From NCBI GenBank assembly GCA_018287875.1, contig JAGVVL010000015.1, positions 2,790,001-2,854,000 on the forward strand: a stretch of DNA of 64,000 nt, read 5' to 3'. The DNA is from Nigrospora sphaerica (taxonomy: Eukaryota; Ascomycota; Sordariomycetes; Amphisphaeriales; Apiosporaceae). A model generated the notes under the pieces. The model was not told the DNA's origin. It ran no database searches and saw only the letters and a list, made by a program, of their open reading frames with translations. A program made the translations under genes and the position numbers. Of this stretch, positions 10,901-23,369 are shown one piece after another. Position 1 is the stretch's first letter, and every line of letters starts with the position of its first letter.

Positions 10901-13125
10901 AGTTCAGCACTGGATCGTACGGCATCCGGTTCTCAAAATAGCCCTGCTTGAAGTCATTGGCCTTCTCCTGGAACTGCCGCAGCGAGTAGAGACCGCCTTC
11001 TTCGAATCCGAACTGGCCGTCGCCGACAAGGCATCGCGGGCAATTCCACTCCTCACCGGGCTTGGATTTCAGGGGAGGGTCCAGACACGCGCCATGGTAT
11101 CCGTTGTCACACGACTCACAGACGGCAAGAGCCCCGGCGTCCTTGCCTTTACCGCACGTCTGGCAGCGCTAAAAGATGAACAGTTAGCAAAACGGCCATG
11201 GGGCGTCATGGCGACACTGGGCATCCTTACCTCAGAAGGGTTGGTCGAATCGTCTCGAGGTATCCGGGGCGCTGAAGGTCGAAATAAGGACATATGGGAC
11301 CCGGCGACGGTCGGCACAGCATCTGCAAGTCAACCACATTAGCCACTAGAAAAGACGGCACCAATGACGAGAAAGTACGGCTGGTCCCAGCGCCTGTATA
11401 GCTGCCCGGCAAAACGCATGACTCGGGGGCCCGGGCATCCCTGCACCACACTGGCGCACAGCCCGTCGCCCGATTGAGAGGCGGTTTGTGGGATGGCAGC
11501 CCATCGGTGGACTGAGGAATGCAGCAACTTGGGTCCAGCGGGGGTAGCAGGCAAGGGCGACGACGGTGCAGTGCAGCGCAACGCAGGCTACAACGAGCAG
11601 AATGGGGCATGAGGCGCCGTGGAAGGTCGTTCGCAGCCGCCGTTGAACTGAATTGATTGCAGGGCACTCACCTTTCTTGAGTCGTTTGCTTCGGCGACTG
11701 CTGCCAGCTTCGGGGTCTTCCTTGTCGGCACCATTCTCCTTCTTGGCCGAATCAAGGCTTTCGCAACTCATCTGTCGCTTGAGGGCGTTGGCCCCCGCCA
11801 AGGCAGATGCACGGAAATCCGGCGTGTTCTTGGCCGACGCCACGGGGCTAGTATGTGATTTCGGCGGAGGCGTGAAGTTCTTGCTGTCAGATGGGGTCGA
11901 GCGATTGACACTGGTGAAGCCAGAATTGACCGCAGTGAAGCCACCTCCTCCGCCTCCTGAGTTGATGGCCGTGAAGCCTGTCGACGTCGGCGGTGCCGCA
12001 TCGGGCATCACGGTGTCGCGCTCGCTCTCCTGCTTCAGCCCGTTGGCACCGAGGCTCGCCTGCAGAGCATCACTCGCGTGTCGTGCTGGCGAGTCTCCCC
12101 GTAAGCTGGACGGCGTATTGACGGCAGATCGCTTGACGGGACTTGGTGCCGGGCTGGGAGTAAACGGTCCGCCGTACTCGTACTCCAGCTGCTGGTAGAC
12201 GCCGGGTTTGGCCTGACGGAGGTAGTTCTCGTAAGGATTGAGCCACCGGTCAAATGAGTTCTTCAGGGAGGTGGATAGCGACGACATTATCTTGCCACTG
12301 TAGCCCAGGTCGCGGCCGATCTCGGCCCATTTCTTCGTCTTGCACACCTTCTCAAAGCCACCACGAGCCTCGACGGCTTTTTTCAGCCGGTAGAGGTCCA
12401 GCGGCTTTTTATCCACATAAGGCAATCGATTGAGATTCGTGCCCTGCTGCTTGTGGAACTTGGCCAGCTGGTCAAGATAGCTGAGGTTTGCCCGGGTGCC
12501 TGTCAACGCAGCTGCATCAGTAGCCCGCGACGAAGAATGGGAATGAGCCATTTGCGATGGGGACGTACTGCCTTCGACCGAATTGAGCTCTTGCTTTCGG
12601 GTCCGGAAGTGGAATTTCTAGGCGGATGGTCAGCACAGCAGGCTCCCAGCGGCTTCGCAGGCGAGCCCTTTTGGGCGCCGCGCTTACCTCGGTGTCGATA
12701 GCGAAGTCGGGATTCCAAGAGTCGGGGGGGATGATCTTGCACATGCCATACTGCTTGGCCTCTGGACTAATCTTGCGGATATACTCGAAGGGGTCTCGCC
12801 ATTCCTCCTCGGTGGGCCTGTAGGACGGCGCTTCCTGCAGGCCGTGGGGACGGCTGCGCTTGATCGTCTCGCGACTGGCAGTCGGCTGGCCCCTTCGCTC
12901 GACCGATCGGAGGTCTAGTGGTGCGCTGCGCATCGAACTGAGCGGGATTTGGGGGTTTGCGGGATGGTAACCGTTGCCATTAAGTTGCATCGCTTTGGGC
13001 TTCATCCCACTCGTCGGCGCTGTCGCGGCGGCGCTGGTGCCAGTCGAAGAACCGGCCGCAGGCGACCCTCGCGCGCTGCTGGGGGCACTTCCGGCTAGCA
13101 TTGTCGACGATGCCGCCGGTGCCAT
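7242..13125 (-). CDS. KDM5/JARID1-type histone H3K4 demethylase (Lid2/KdmB-like)
   Basis: Four exons: 13125-12688, 12617-11672, 11322-11231 and 11168-7242, giving 1800 aa. All junctions are GT-AG and keep frame. Domain order is complete for fungal KDM5: JmjN (about 100-162, interrupted by intron 1), ARID (about 190-282), PHD1 beginning [11 protein letters not shown] (about 493), JmjC (about 640-790), C5HC2 zinc finger ([15 protein letters not shown]), PLU-1 helical region, and PHD2 beginning CICRRVEAG. The Fe(II) ligands are His679 and Glu681 in HNED and His767 in YHAGFN, so the enzyme looks active. A poly-Ala run and a Ser/Pro/Gly-rich tail follow PHD2. It should remove methyl groups from H3K4 in chromatin using 2-oxoglutarate and O2. 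The start is the first in-frame ATG before JmjN; the N-terminal 95 residues are low complexity. Confidence 0.93.
7918..7946. repeat. GCC microsatellite coding poly-Ala
   Basis: About ten GCC units, read on the minus strand as an alanine run C-terminal to PHD2 of the KDM5 protein. Length is likely variable between strains. Confidence 0.85.
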
Positions 13126-13926
13126 GGCGCCTGGACGGAAGGAGGCGTCGGAACACGATCGAGGTGGAATACGGGGCCGGTCGGTAGGGGTTTGCGGTAG
13201 TCGGCCGACGGCATGCGAGTGACGGGGAAGAGGGAAAGGCGTCGATCACAGTGCTGGTTGCATAGCAGGCTCAAGGGAGGAGCCAATCGCCGCACGCGTC
13301 TCCAGGCGTACGAATGTGGGCACAGCAACAGTCGCCGTGGCTGCGAGCAGTTGACGGATTATGGCAATAACCGGGGTATGCGAGGTCGAGGTCGATGGCA
13401 GGCTGAAGGGAAGGTCGCTCGGCACCCAGACGGCTGGGAAGTTGCGGTGGTCTAGACTTGATACGGGAGGCACAAATGGCCTGCTTAGGCAGGTAAGTAG
13501 GCGAGTGCGGTGGACCGGCGTATCGAGGTATGTATACGATGGATGGATGGAGGCGTCGTGTATGGGCCGGTATATGTGTGTGCGTGCGGGTGGGTTGGCC
13601 TGGGTGTGGAGGTTTGGCGGCGGCGATCGAAGAATCGACCTCGCTACAATGTGTTGGGCTGCCGGCACGCGAGTTGCCTGCTTGCTGCGTTTGGGTTTGA
13701 AAAGAAAAGAGCTTCCAGACGGGCTGTTGAAGCTGCAGTGGTTCCTAGTTTAAAAGTGAGGTGAAGGGGGAACGGCACGAGCATTGGACATGGGAGCCGA
13801 GAGATCCACCGCCTGAATCGTTAAATCGGCCGACCACCTCAGATGCCTGCCGTTCGTCTGGCAAGGGCCGGCCGATGCGGCGGGCGATTTCTACGGCACG
13901 GTACGGGTTCGGTGTACTGCTTGGGT

Positions 13927-13938
13927 GGGGGGGGGGGG
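13927..13938. repeat. Poly-G run (12 nt)
   Basis: Uninterrupted guanine run in the KDM5 upstream region. Confidence 0.9.
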
Positions 13939-15781
13939 AAGAAGGCCAGCTGGCTTGCCGGTCGAAAGCATGCATTCAGTTGTTCGTCATATCGCATCGC
14001 CGGCGGGAGACATATGGTCGCGGTCCTCTAGCGGTCCGCCTTCCCCCGAGGCCGCTGGTTGACGTGCGGGCAGTTTGTTGTTCGCTCTCTGCGCTGCCTG
14101 CACACAAGGGCATTGGCTACAAGACGAGAACACAGGGTTGTGATGGAGATCGGTGTATATAGAAGCAAGTAGGTATGTACGGGGCAGGGGGGTTGTGTAG
14201 GGGAGGCACGAGTGCGGGAGATAGGGAGGAAGAGGGAAAGACTAGAGGCGACGGGCGTGTGTGTGGAGAGCGAGAGGTGCGAGGTGGAGCATGGTTGCAA
14301 GACGGCCTGGGAAGCTACCAGGTAATGTAGGTACCTACGCTAGGTACTTCCTACTCGCATGGGATAGTACATAACCTACCGTGCCCGGGACCTGCTTACT
14401 TCAACGTCCACGCCTCGACCACATGGAGTTCCGTAGGGGGACATGGTGGATTGGATGCGCAGACCTGAGCTTTCCCCATGCCCAGGCCTGTGTGGGTGTG
14501 GGACGGTGGGCTATGGACTCCAGCTACCACCCTACACACGGACACGGACGGACGAGAATACAAGAGAACCAGCGGAACGGAGGCTCGCGGGGGCAGCAGT
14601 GGTCGACGACGTTGGGATTGCATTGAGACGCGGGAAAAAACAGCGCAGGGATACATGGGCCATGGGCCCTTGGGGGCTGAGACTTGAGATCTAGGTACAT
14701 GATCTAGAAGGGTGTGAGTGCTTTCTAAATAAGTACCCTCCCTCACCCCCCTCCTTAAGTACAGCACTTGTCTATGCCCCCACCCCAGTGAGGGCGAACA
14801 GCCCGCCTCGGCCCCCTCACTGGCGTTCATTTCATTCCCACCCGTCGTCGCACGGGGAACAAATCCGATAGCATCGCCTCCCCTACGGAAAGACAAGGGA
14901 CCCGTATGTTCTTTTACAAGCCGTTAATTCAGCTGTGTGCCCGATTGCCGAAGCGACGACGTGTCTGACCCCAATGGGCTTGTCAAGAGGAAGAAAGAGA
15001 AATGTACCCGAGTTCATAGGCCAATTGCCATCTCCATTCTCGCGTTGCAGCTGCCAGATGTCCGTGTCCTGGAGAATTTCGAGCCGTGGCTGGCAGGGTT
15101 TTCCCCCAGGATCCAGTAATACTTACGCAATACGCACATCGGTAACCAACGTAAGCACCCGCAGGCCAGTACGTTTTTACTGCAAGATTCGAGCTACTAA
15201 GCGCACCGCGGTAACTGTCGAAGCAGCCTCGATGTGCGCGGTGTTTCACCGACCGGAATCGAGACGAGGCTCTTTGCGGCGATCGAAGCCAGCGGCACCA
15301 CGAAGATGCACACGGCAAACTACAAAGAAAAGGAAGGTTTGGTGGCCTCAACGAGCCCGTAGCAAGCACGCCGGATCCAGGTACAAATGACCGCACATCA
15401 ATCCGAACTTTGGCCTGAAGCAGCGAGGCAGTGGGCACTTGGGTTGGGGGCGGAAGGGTGAGGCCAACCCCTTCCTCTTCGAAGCACGCCAGCGATGGCC
15501 TCCCTGCAGCGGGCGAATTCGTGCGAGCATGTGCCCAAGCAGCCCCAAATATCCCGCAGGCAAGACCCACGGCATTCCCTCGTAAGCACCGGCCCCTTTC
15601 CAAAACCGCCCGGTATTTGGCAACAATGCCGTGCCAGGCAGACAGCCTCTGGGGTCCTATGACATCCATGGACAATTTTGCATGCAATGGGCCTGCTTGG
15701 GCAGGTTGGCACGGCCAAGCAACCTGTCTATGCTTGTTCGGGGGCCGTGGGCGGGCAACGTCAGAATGCCATCGTTTTGGA

Positions 15782-15801
15782 GGGGGGGGGGGGGGGGGGG
15801 G
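15782..15801. repeat. Poly-G run (20 nt)
   Basis: Longest homopolymer in the window, intergenic between KDM5 and SLX1. Such tracts are prone to slippage and quadruplex formation, and to sequencing error. Confidence 0.9.
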
Positions 15802-16987
15802 CGAGTGTCGCCTCTTTACAAAGTTTGATAGTCCCCCCCGATGTACATGCCACGCACTGGTTGGCAACCAATGGCGGGCCGCTTGACGTTGAAGATGGGG
15901 CAAAACCCCTGACCTTGGATCTTGCTCCAAAACCCGATGAAAAAGGCGCAAAATTTGTGGCGGGGCAAGCCGATGATGAGCAGCGGCAAGCAGCTGCAGC
16001 GGCCCCCAGGTGCTGCACTCCAGTTCTTTCCCAGATCTATGCGACGGATACATCCCTCAGGGAATAGAAGCCGCGATATAATGCCCAATGCGGACCAATG
16101 CAATGCCAGTTTACGGGCTTGGGGGGAGAAGACATACATACTGAACGGTCAGGTGAGCCAGGCACCCAGGCCAAGCCGCCTTGGGTAGGTAGTAGTGGTA
16201 CGATGTAGTAGTAGCTATGTGGCACCGACATTGACGACCCCTGGCTCAATCTGTGCCCAGCCAGCCTTGCAGGGCTCCATCTACGATATCCCATATGTAC
16301 GGACCTCAGCATCCTGTGTACCAAGTAGCCTTTTCCCCTTGGCTCCCCTTCCAGCCCACATCTCGTTTGCAGCGCAGATATGTACGGATTGTAATGCAGG
16401 CATGGTTATCATAGGCATGGATCTGGGAAGAGTTAGAGCCCTAGCCAATAACTACAGCGGCTTGAAGAACGAGCGAGCGACGCATCCATTGCGCTACTCT
16501 CCAGCTGCATCGAGCATCCGTCGTGTGGCAGTGAGTGACCAATCGTTCATCCTCACCTAGACTGGAATGGGTGGTTCGCGTCAAGTGGTCCGTGCAGCGC
16601 CGGGTTCATCCGCTCTTTGGGCAACGCCTCGAGGCCGAGATCAATCCATCAATCACCCCACCAACAAACAACAACATACCAAGTGCACACTGCTGGGGAG
16701 CTGGTACAGCAATGTTGGATGCGCATAGGTGATTATCCGCACGGTCGCAATAGCCTCGCTGTTCTTCCCTGACTTGGCGCCCAAATACGTCGAGGTCGTC
16801 ATCATCCTCTCCCCCTGCTTCTCCCGTGCCGAATCGCCACACCGACTCGCATGATTCCGCCACTGCCATCATCACTGTACCGGTCAGCAATGGGGGCGCC
16901 TGTTGCTGCTGGCACACCCCATGCGCTGCTTTCTCCATCACATCGACACTCGCATGAGCCGCACAGGCTAGTGTGCATCTCTTCTTT

Positions 16988-18060
16988 ATGGCTACCCAGA
17001 GCAAGCCCATCCCGCCACTCTACACAGTCTATATCCTGCGATCAAGCGTGAGGCATCAGTCATTCTACATCGGCTCGACGCCAAACCCCCCTCGGCGTTT
17101 AAAGCAACACAATGGAACCGCCAGAGGCAGCGCCGTCCGCACTTCGCGAGAAACTTTAAGGCCGTGGGAGATGGTAGGAATCGTCTCGGGGTTCCCTGGC
17201 AATATTGCTGCCCTCAAATTCGAGTATGTCATCGGCAGACCGACCGCTTCCAGCCGCCGCCATGCTAACCGCCGTATAGATGGGCCCTGGCAAACCCCCA
17301 TCTGTCATTGCATATCCCGGCGGAATCGCGCATCACCATTGCGACCCAGAGGAAACGCAGCGGCCATCCCAAACGGCCTCCCTACAGCGTCTCTTCCATC
17401 ATCTCCAATCTACACCTCTTGCTCCGCGTTCCCAGCTTCGCACGATGGCCGTTAAAATTGCACTTTTTTGATCAGAGTGTGCACAAGGTCTGGCTAAAGT
17501 GGTGCCGTACGGCGCCCGAGCAACTGAGTAGCAGCCTGGTCGTCGTGACCGATTTCGCACCGTCTGATTTCCCAGCAGTCAAGGCCGTCGCTGAAGACAG
17601 CACTGGCGAAGATGACAGCGCGGCGGACACGGCGGCTCCATCGGAGCCAGCGTGGGGCATCCACGCTCTGCCCCTCGACTACACTCCGCTGAGGAGCTAC
17701 GTCGCGAAGGTCGAGTCAATTCTCAGCCGGGGAAGCAAAGAAATGTGCGTGGTATGTGACGAACGCCTACCGCCAGGGCGGGGTTTGTATGCGGCTTGCC
17801 CCAACGCGGAGTGCGAAGGCATAGGTCATTTATCCTGTTGGAGCCAGCACCTTCTTGGCCGCGACAATGCCGACCATGTTCTGCCTGTAAAGGGGCAGTG
17901 TCCGAAGTGCCGCGGACCCGTGCGGTGGGGAGAGATGATAACAGAACTAAGTCTCCGTGTACGAGGACGAAAGGAGGTGGACAAGTTACTCGAAAAGCCA
18001 GGGAAGAGGAAAGCACGGAAAGCACGCGGTGCGGCACAAAACAAGGAGTCGGAATCTTGA
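16988..18060 (+). CDS. SLX1 structure-specific endonuclease catalytic subunit
   Basis: Two exons, 16988-17223 and 17280-18060 (56-nt intron), 338 aa. The N-terminal GIY-YIG nuclease domain shows [27 protein letters not shown] (with the catalytic Arg) and ALKFEWALANP, whose Glu is the metal ligand. The intron splits that Glu codon. The C-terminal SLX1-type RING/PHD-like zinc module begins [11 protein letters not shown] and continues with [10 protein letters not shown] and [11 protein letters not shown] basic tail ends the protein. SLX1 works with the SLX4 scaffold in the nucleus to cleave branched DNA (5' flaps, Holliday junctions). The ATG at 16988 gives the normal family N-terminus; the upstream open frame begins at a non-ATG codon. 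All key residues are present. Confidence 0.93.
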
Positions 18061-18702
18061 TGCAAGCGCAAACCAGCCGAGGATTCCAATAGAATTGGAT
18101 ACCTGGCACCCAAGATCGTCACTGCCGGCGAATCGAGCATATGTCACACCACACGCGACGACTGGGTGGATTCGGGGTTTCTGCAGTATGGAAGAAGCCG
18201 GCGGCCTGCGTTTGATTGATCTGTGACGAAAAAATGACGCTGGACACAGCCGCTAGCTCCCAAAGTCCATCCATGTCAACTCCCCCAGCATTATTTTGAG
18301 TCGGCGTTCCCCTCCTACAATAGGCTCCCGATTCCCTGCCATATCCGCGTAGAAGCGGTGTCGTATCTAGAGTGTTGTAGAGCGCCCGTCCGGGGTGATG
18401 AGGCCGGCATAGTCGTGAATGGTGGGGAGTTAATGCGGCGGGGCAGGGACGTAGGTGGGAAAGATGGAATAGCGGGAGGGGGTGGCATGGGTGATGGAAG
18501 GTGTGGGTCTAGACGGCCTGGGAATGGCGAGCAGGGAGCAAGACGATGTGGTCAAGGGAGGGATCGAGGTTGATGGCTTACGGGCAGTGGGTGACGGTTG
18601 GGAGGGAAGGGCAGAGGAGGCGTGACCAGCCGGGTGCGAGTGCCGTGAGAAATGGTAGTTGGGTAGGGCAAGGGGCAAGGCGTGTGAAGTGCGGCGAGAG
18701 AA

Positions 18703-18715
18703 GGGGGGGGGGGGG
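18703..18715. repeat. Poly-G run (13 nt)
   Basis: Homopolymer inside the G-skewed gene-free stretch. Confidence 0.9.
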
Positions 18716-20823
18716 CGACGTGGCTAAGTAATGATCGACGGCGTAGTGAAGAGGAACGACGAGGGAGGGAACAAGGCATACGGTGCTAGGGGATTAGGGG
18801 TGGAAGGTGGAATGAGTGTAAAATCCCATATGGCTGGGATGAACGACTTGCAGCGAGTCGGAGACGGACGCGGGGCCGGGGGTTCAGGGAGCAGATGTTG
18901 TGGCGTGGCTGGGAGGAAGCGGATGAGGGAGGGGGCGGGTAGCGGGCGGTCGTGAGAGGGTCAACCGAGGGGAGTCGATTGAAGGGTCACCAATGTACAT
19001 ATGGCGAGGCGAGGAGGATGGTTCGAAAAACACAACACGGGTGGGAGAGGTAGGACGGTCTAGGGATGGAGTTTTGGCAAGTGTGATGAAATGCTATGAC
19101 GAACGGGTAGGCGGAGTGGCGGGAGGGACAGGCTGGGCGGCGTGTGAAATGAGATTGGAAGTGGAAAGACGGGGCATCTATGCCGAGGTGTTTGGTGTAT
19201 ACGGGGGACTGTAATGAGGCAGAGGGTGGAGGGGGACGGCCAGACGAAGTGAGGCACCATGTAGTGAGTCAGACGTGAGTGTTTTAGGGGTGATATGGAT
19301 TGCTGATATTGCTGTCGCGTGACGGCCGCGATAGCGTCGGGAAGGGGAGGATAGAGAGACAGTAAGTGCTGGTATTGAAGCTGCTGTTGGGAAACCCCAA
19401 GTGTAGTGACAAGAAAGGGCCACAAGTGGATAGAGGGACGACGATGTGTTGGTGGTTTGGGGAGGAGGGTGGCGGTGAAGAGGGCTTATATGGGCAGTGA
19501 GGTGTAAGACGGAGCGGTGGTCGAAGTTCTCGGCGGGCAGGAGGAGTAGGTCATATGGACGAAATAGGAAAGGGATACGAGACAAGGAGCTTTTCTAGAA
19601 GGCGGAGGGAAGAGAAGCACAGGCTGCATGTAGATCTACAGATCTTCTTCTCCCTAGCGAGCAGCCCTTCTAGATATTTGTATTGCTGAGTTCCCCTCAC
19701 CGGGTTTACGGCTGAGATCTGAACACTGCCTCTGGTGTGCATGATTGGATTCGACATCGACGCAGGGTTTCATCCGAACCGTGGAGCGGCGGATCATCGG
19801 ACTTGACGGCATCGCCGCAGGGGTTTCATTCAGAACCACGGAGCAGCTGTGCGAGGAAGACCTCGCGCATGCCTCGTCGCAATGGAGACAGGCCCACGGC
19901 TGTCTCTGTCGTTCCATAGACGCCACGCACCCCGTTTATTAAGAGGGCCAGAGTAGCATGTGGGGGGATCAGCATAGGGATGGACAGCCATCTGATCGGA
20001 AGTCTCGGCGTAGGCCTTCGCTGGACCCTCTAGACCATGTCACGATAGTCGTCTAGGACCGCGTCGCCGAGAGACGGCACCGGCCGAATCGAGGTCGTCC
20101 GCTCGGAGCGCTTTGCCTTATTCGGCCTTGTTGGCCAGTGCTGAGACGCTGCGCCTGTCGCCGCATATTTGGGTACTGGTTTCAGACATGAGACGGAACA
20201 GGGGGCGGGCTCGAGTTGGGGCAAAAGACGACGCCCGCCCTCGCACGAACAGTCCCATCCGCGTCTTGACGGATGCCCCCTGTCTTCAAGTCAGAATTTG
20301 CTCTACTGCCCCTCGTCTGCTTACCACCTAGCCATCTAACTGCCAGTTTTCAACTCGTAAGCCGTCACAAACAGCAGAGTCTTTCTTCGTGGGGCTGTGT
20401 TGCTGCACCCCTCTGCCGTCTTGCCTGACTTGTCTGGAGTCTCAATAACTGACACGATTCTCGATCGAGGTGTATAGTCCGGCTCGGTTGACGACTATTA
20501 ACCTTTGAACGCCGTGTGTGCTAGAATTGGCCTCCGATCTCGGCCATCCTCTCGTATCAACTGTTGCCCCGCGAGCCCGGTGCGCCTTTACTTAACCCTA
20601 GCATGCATCTATCCCAATCCACAGCAACGCCCAATATTGCTTGTTCTACCCGAACATATATTCCAAAATATCCCAATAGTCCTTTTTTACTCCGCCGGTC
20701 TAGCCCCCGGACCGAACCTATGCAATGCTCTATCTTATATAGCAGCCCCTCGCCCCTGAAAGACAACGCTTGCTGATACCCCAAGACACTAGAAATAGAC
20801 GCGTACTAAAGGAAAGAAACAGT

Positions 20824-20836
20824 GGGGGGGGGGGGG
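20824..20836. repeat. Poly-G run (13 nt)
   Basis: Homopolymer about 50 nt beyond the stop codon of the Prm10-like gene. Confidence 0.9.
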
Positions 20837-20887
20837 CGATCCGCCGGCCGGTGCCGACAGCTCGGCCGCCTGTGGCGCCATACCACC

Positions 20888-23369
20888 TCAGAAGGTGAAA
20901 AGGCCGCTCCTCCGCTTGCCCAGCGGCCAAATTACAAGCGCGGCAAAGAACAGGCCAACTGTGATGCCGACGGCGATTTGGATCATGTTGGCAGCAACAT
21001 TGAAGACTATTGTCTGCAAATCGGCCGGGGTGGTAACCGGTACCGACGTCGTGCCGCTGATGACAGTACCATTGATGTTCTTCGTAATCTGGTTGGCCGT
21101 GCTGAGACCGCTGAGAATACTACCCGTTGCAGCAAGACCGCTAGGCACCTGCACGAAAATGGCCGGAAGCATCAGCGCCGCAGCAACGCCATGCCGAATG
21201 CGACTGTACAGATTGGCGAGCAAGCCCACGGCCAGCGCACCAAGCATGTTGCTGATCTGAGGCGCCGCCTGGAACTTGAGGCCGCTGAAAAAGTTGACCA
21301 CGTAGCCCGCCAGAGCGATGATGAGCATGGCGGGCATCTGCTTCCACTTGGCTTGGTTGACAATGGTAAGGCAGAAGGCGAAGAGGGGAACAAAGAGAAA
21401 GTTCCAGTGGGGGTCGAGTGTGTTCTGGCACGTTGTCTGGGAAGCAGCGTTGGCGTCGATGGCGCCATAAAGGGTCACGCCGATGGTGATGCCGAAACCC
21501 AGAAACAACGAGTATATAATGGCGTAGACCATGCGGATAGACCCAGGAACGATAGCTTTGGACTGCAGCTCGAGAGCAGCACAGAGGACCAGGTACCCTG
21601 GCAAGATCAGGGCGATCGAGCTCTGAGAAAGTGCCGAAAAACAAAAGAGAGTTCCACCCCGGATGCTTCCAAAGGCTCTGGCTAAAAAGCTGGTAAGAAG
21701 CGCCGCGCTGATCTCGAAGACGTTGCTGTAAGACGGCGACCGCGGCGCAACGACGAGCTGGAGAAAGCCGAGGAGCGAGCCGAGGAAGAAGGCAATGGGC
21801 ATGTCGATGGGCCGAGCTTGGAAGGCAAAAGGACCGACGAAAGCACTGGCAAAGCCGTAGGCGATAACCCGCACCCAAGCCGGGAACTTGGGGTTGCCCT
21901 TGTTGATCTCGTCCAGCCGCTCGATGGCGTCATCCAGCGGAACAACGTCGTGAAGGACCTCCTTGTAGATCTCGTGGATGTCCTTAAGACGACCTAGGTC
22001 CACCCCTTGCATGGAGCGGACAATTTTGACTTCGGTCGTGTGGGTGGTGCGGTCGTCGAATGAGATGATCATGCAACCGGGTAGGTAGAGGAATTGGCCG
22101 TCCGTCTCCAGCACCTTGGCCGTCATCCGGAGGTACTCCTCCAGCCGATGGGTAGGTGCGCCGAACATCATTAATGAGCGGCATAGCTTAATGATGTATT
22201 CCTGACGCTTGAGGATGTTGGCCACATGGATGGTGATCCGAACCTCGTCCGCCATGCGATTTTTGTTGCCAAGCATGTTCATGAACTTGTTGGCGCTCGT
22301 GCTGCGCTTGTGCATTGGGGGCCGCGTTGGCTTCCCGGCGACTGATGGGAGTACGCCCTCTTTATCACCTGGGCCGGCCAAAATCTGTACAAATCTAGAG
22401 TCAGCTGATCGACATCCGTGTGAGAGAGGAGGCTGGAGGGGATTTTCTTACAGCTGAGGCTTTGGCCAGCGTGGCGAGAGTGTCCATGGAACCATTCTTG
22501 TCCTGGTTGTACCACTTTCTCCGGGTAGGTGTCGCTGTACCGGACGACAGAGGAGTACTGTAGCCACTCCTTCCTTGTGGCGGGTGGCCATTCTCGGGAA
22601 CCTTGTACAGCTTGAGGAGGTGAGCCAGTATTCCTTCACGAGGGCTGCCAGAGGCGTCGCCCCCGGCTTCCTGATCGCTTTGGTCCGGTGTCTCGGTCCC
22701 AGAAACATGAATCAGGGGAAGCATTTCGGCGTGGCGGTGATTGGGGGCATGAAGCCGGACGAGATCGTATGCTTGCGAGTTGCGGTAATGGCGTTTCTCT
22801 TCGGTCGACTTCTCAGGATCAGAGCTCTCCTCGTTCAGGCTTATAAGATGATCCCGGGACGCGCCAACGGAAGCAGTAACATCGGAATTGAACGAGTTGC
22901 GACGCGAACCTGGGGCCGAGTGCGAACCCATGGTAGCTGCCATCTCTTGAGCTCTTTGGTGTGCCGCGAGGGCCGATACGGCGGCGGGCGTCAACGCCTC
23001 GGTAGGCTCTAAGCGGTCGGCATCCAGCACGGAGTTGTACGAGCTGCCTCGCATCAACGAGGGCCGCGGTCTCCGCACGGGCGAGAGTGTGCGTTGCGAG
23101 TTCTGGGCATCCTTCTCGGCCGTAGACAGTGTCTCTCGCGGTGGCCGGTCACTGGCTGTGCTGTTGAATCGTACCCGTCCTTTCTGCCTCCCCGGAGGAG
23201 GATTCACGACGCCCTCCACAGGGGTAGTAATGCCTGGGCTCGGTCCCTCCACCGGGGTAGCAATGACTGGGCTAGGTCCCTCCACCGGGGTTGTGATGCC
23301 CGGGGTAGTCCGCCCCGAGGCATTTTCCTCCGTATGCGCAGCGTTGCCTGGAGGGGTACTGCTGGACAT
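20888..23369 (-). CDS. Prm10-like ThrE/DUF1212 multi-spanning membrane protein
   Basis: Two exons, 23369-22452 and 22384-20888 (67-nt intron), 804 aa. The first roughly 300 residues are Ser/Pro-rich and look cytosolic. They include three near-copies of an 11-residue unit built on GITTPVEGPSP. The second exon starts ILAGPGDKEG and enters a cytosolic ThrE-type domain (HVANILKRQEYIIKLCRSL, GAPTHRLEEYL, LPGCMIISFDD). About ten hydrophobic segments follow, including LLTSFLARAFGSIRGG and LFVPLFAFCLTIVNQAKW. The fold is shared with bacterial threonine/serine exporter ThrE and yeast pheromone-regulated Prm10. Substrate and role are not established for fungal members; transport of small amino acids across a membrane is an inference from the family. 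Confidence 0.85.
23211..23310 (-). repeat. 33-nt tandem repeat in Prm10-like coding sequence
   Basis: Three imperfect copies of a 33-nt unit, coding ITTPVEGPSP-like peptides in the disordered N-terminus. Differences between copies are mostly synonymous or conservative. Confidence 0.8.

Larger units (their letters stand above)
13126..16987. other. KDM5 leader/promoter and SLX1 upstream region, no gene
   Basis: No frame resembles a protein. About 13350-14300 is G-rich on the plus strand, so pyrimidine-rich when read towards KDM5, as fungal promoters and leaders often are. It holds a G12 run (13927-13938). About 14327-14347 has the GTAGGTACCTAC-type motif. A G20 run lies at 15782-15801. Overlapping frames around 15.0-16.1 kb on both strands show no domain. 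Confidence 0.55.
18061..20887. other. Intergenic with strong G-over-C strand bias
   Basis: No gene is supported. About 18360-19560 is strikingly G-rich and C-poor on the plus strand: in 18481-18540 I count 30 G against 8 C. Frames on the minus strand there give only Pro/Ser/His-rich strings. A G13 run lies at 18703-18715 and another at 20824-20836, the latter just past the 3' end of the Prm10-like gene. Confidence 0.6.

Noticed and set aside
9972..11342. 456-codon plus-strand frame opposite the KDM5 gene
   Set aside because: Mirrors codon bias of the JmjC-coding strand; no domain, and it runs through real introns of the opposite gene.
14983..16053. 356-codon minus-strand frame between KDM5 and SLX1
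   Set aside because: Random composition, no ATG-anchored domain, crosses poly-G-adjacent sequence; overlapping frames on the other strand are similar in quality.
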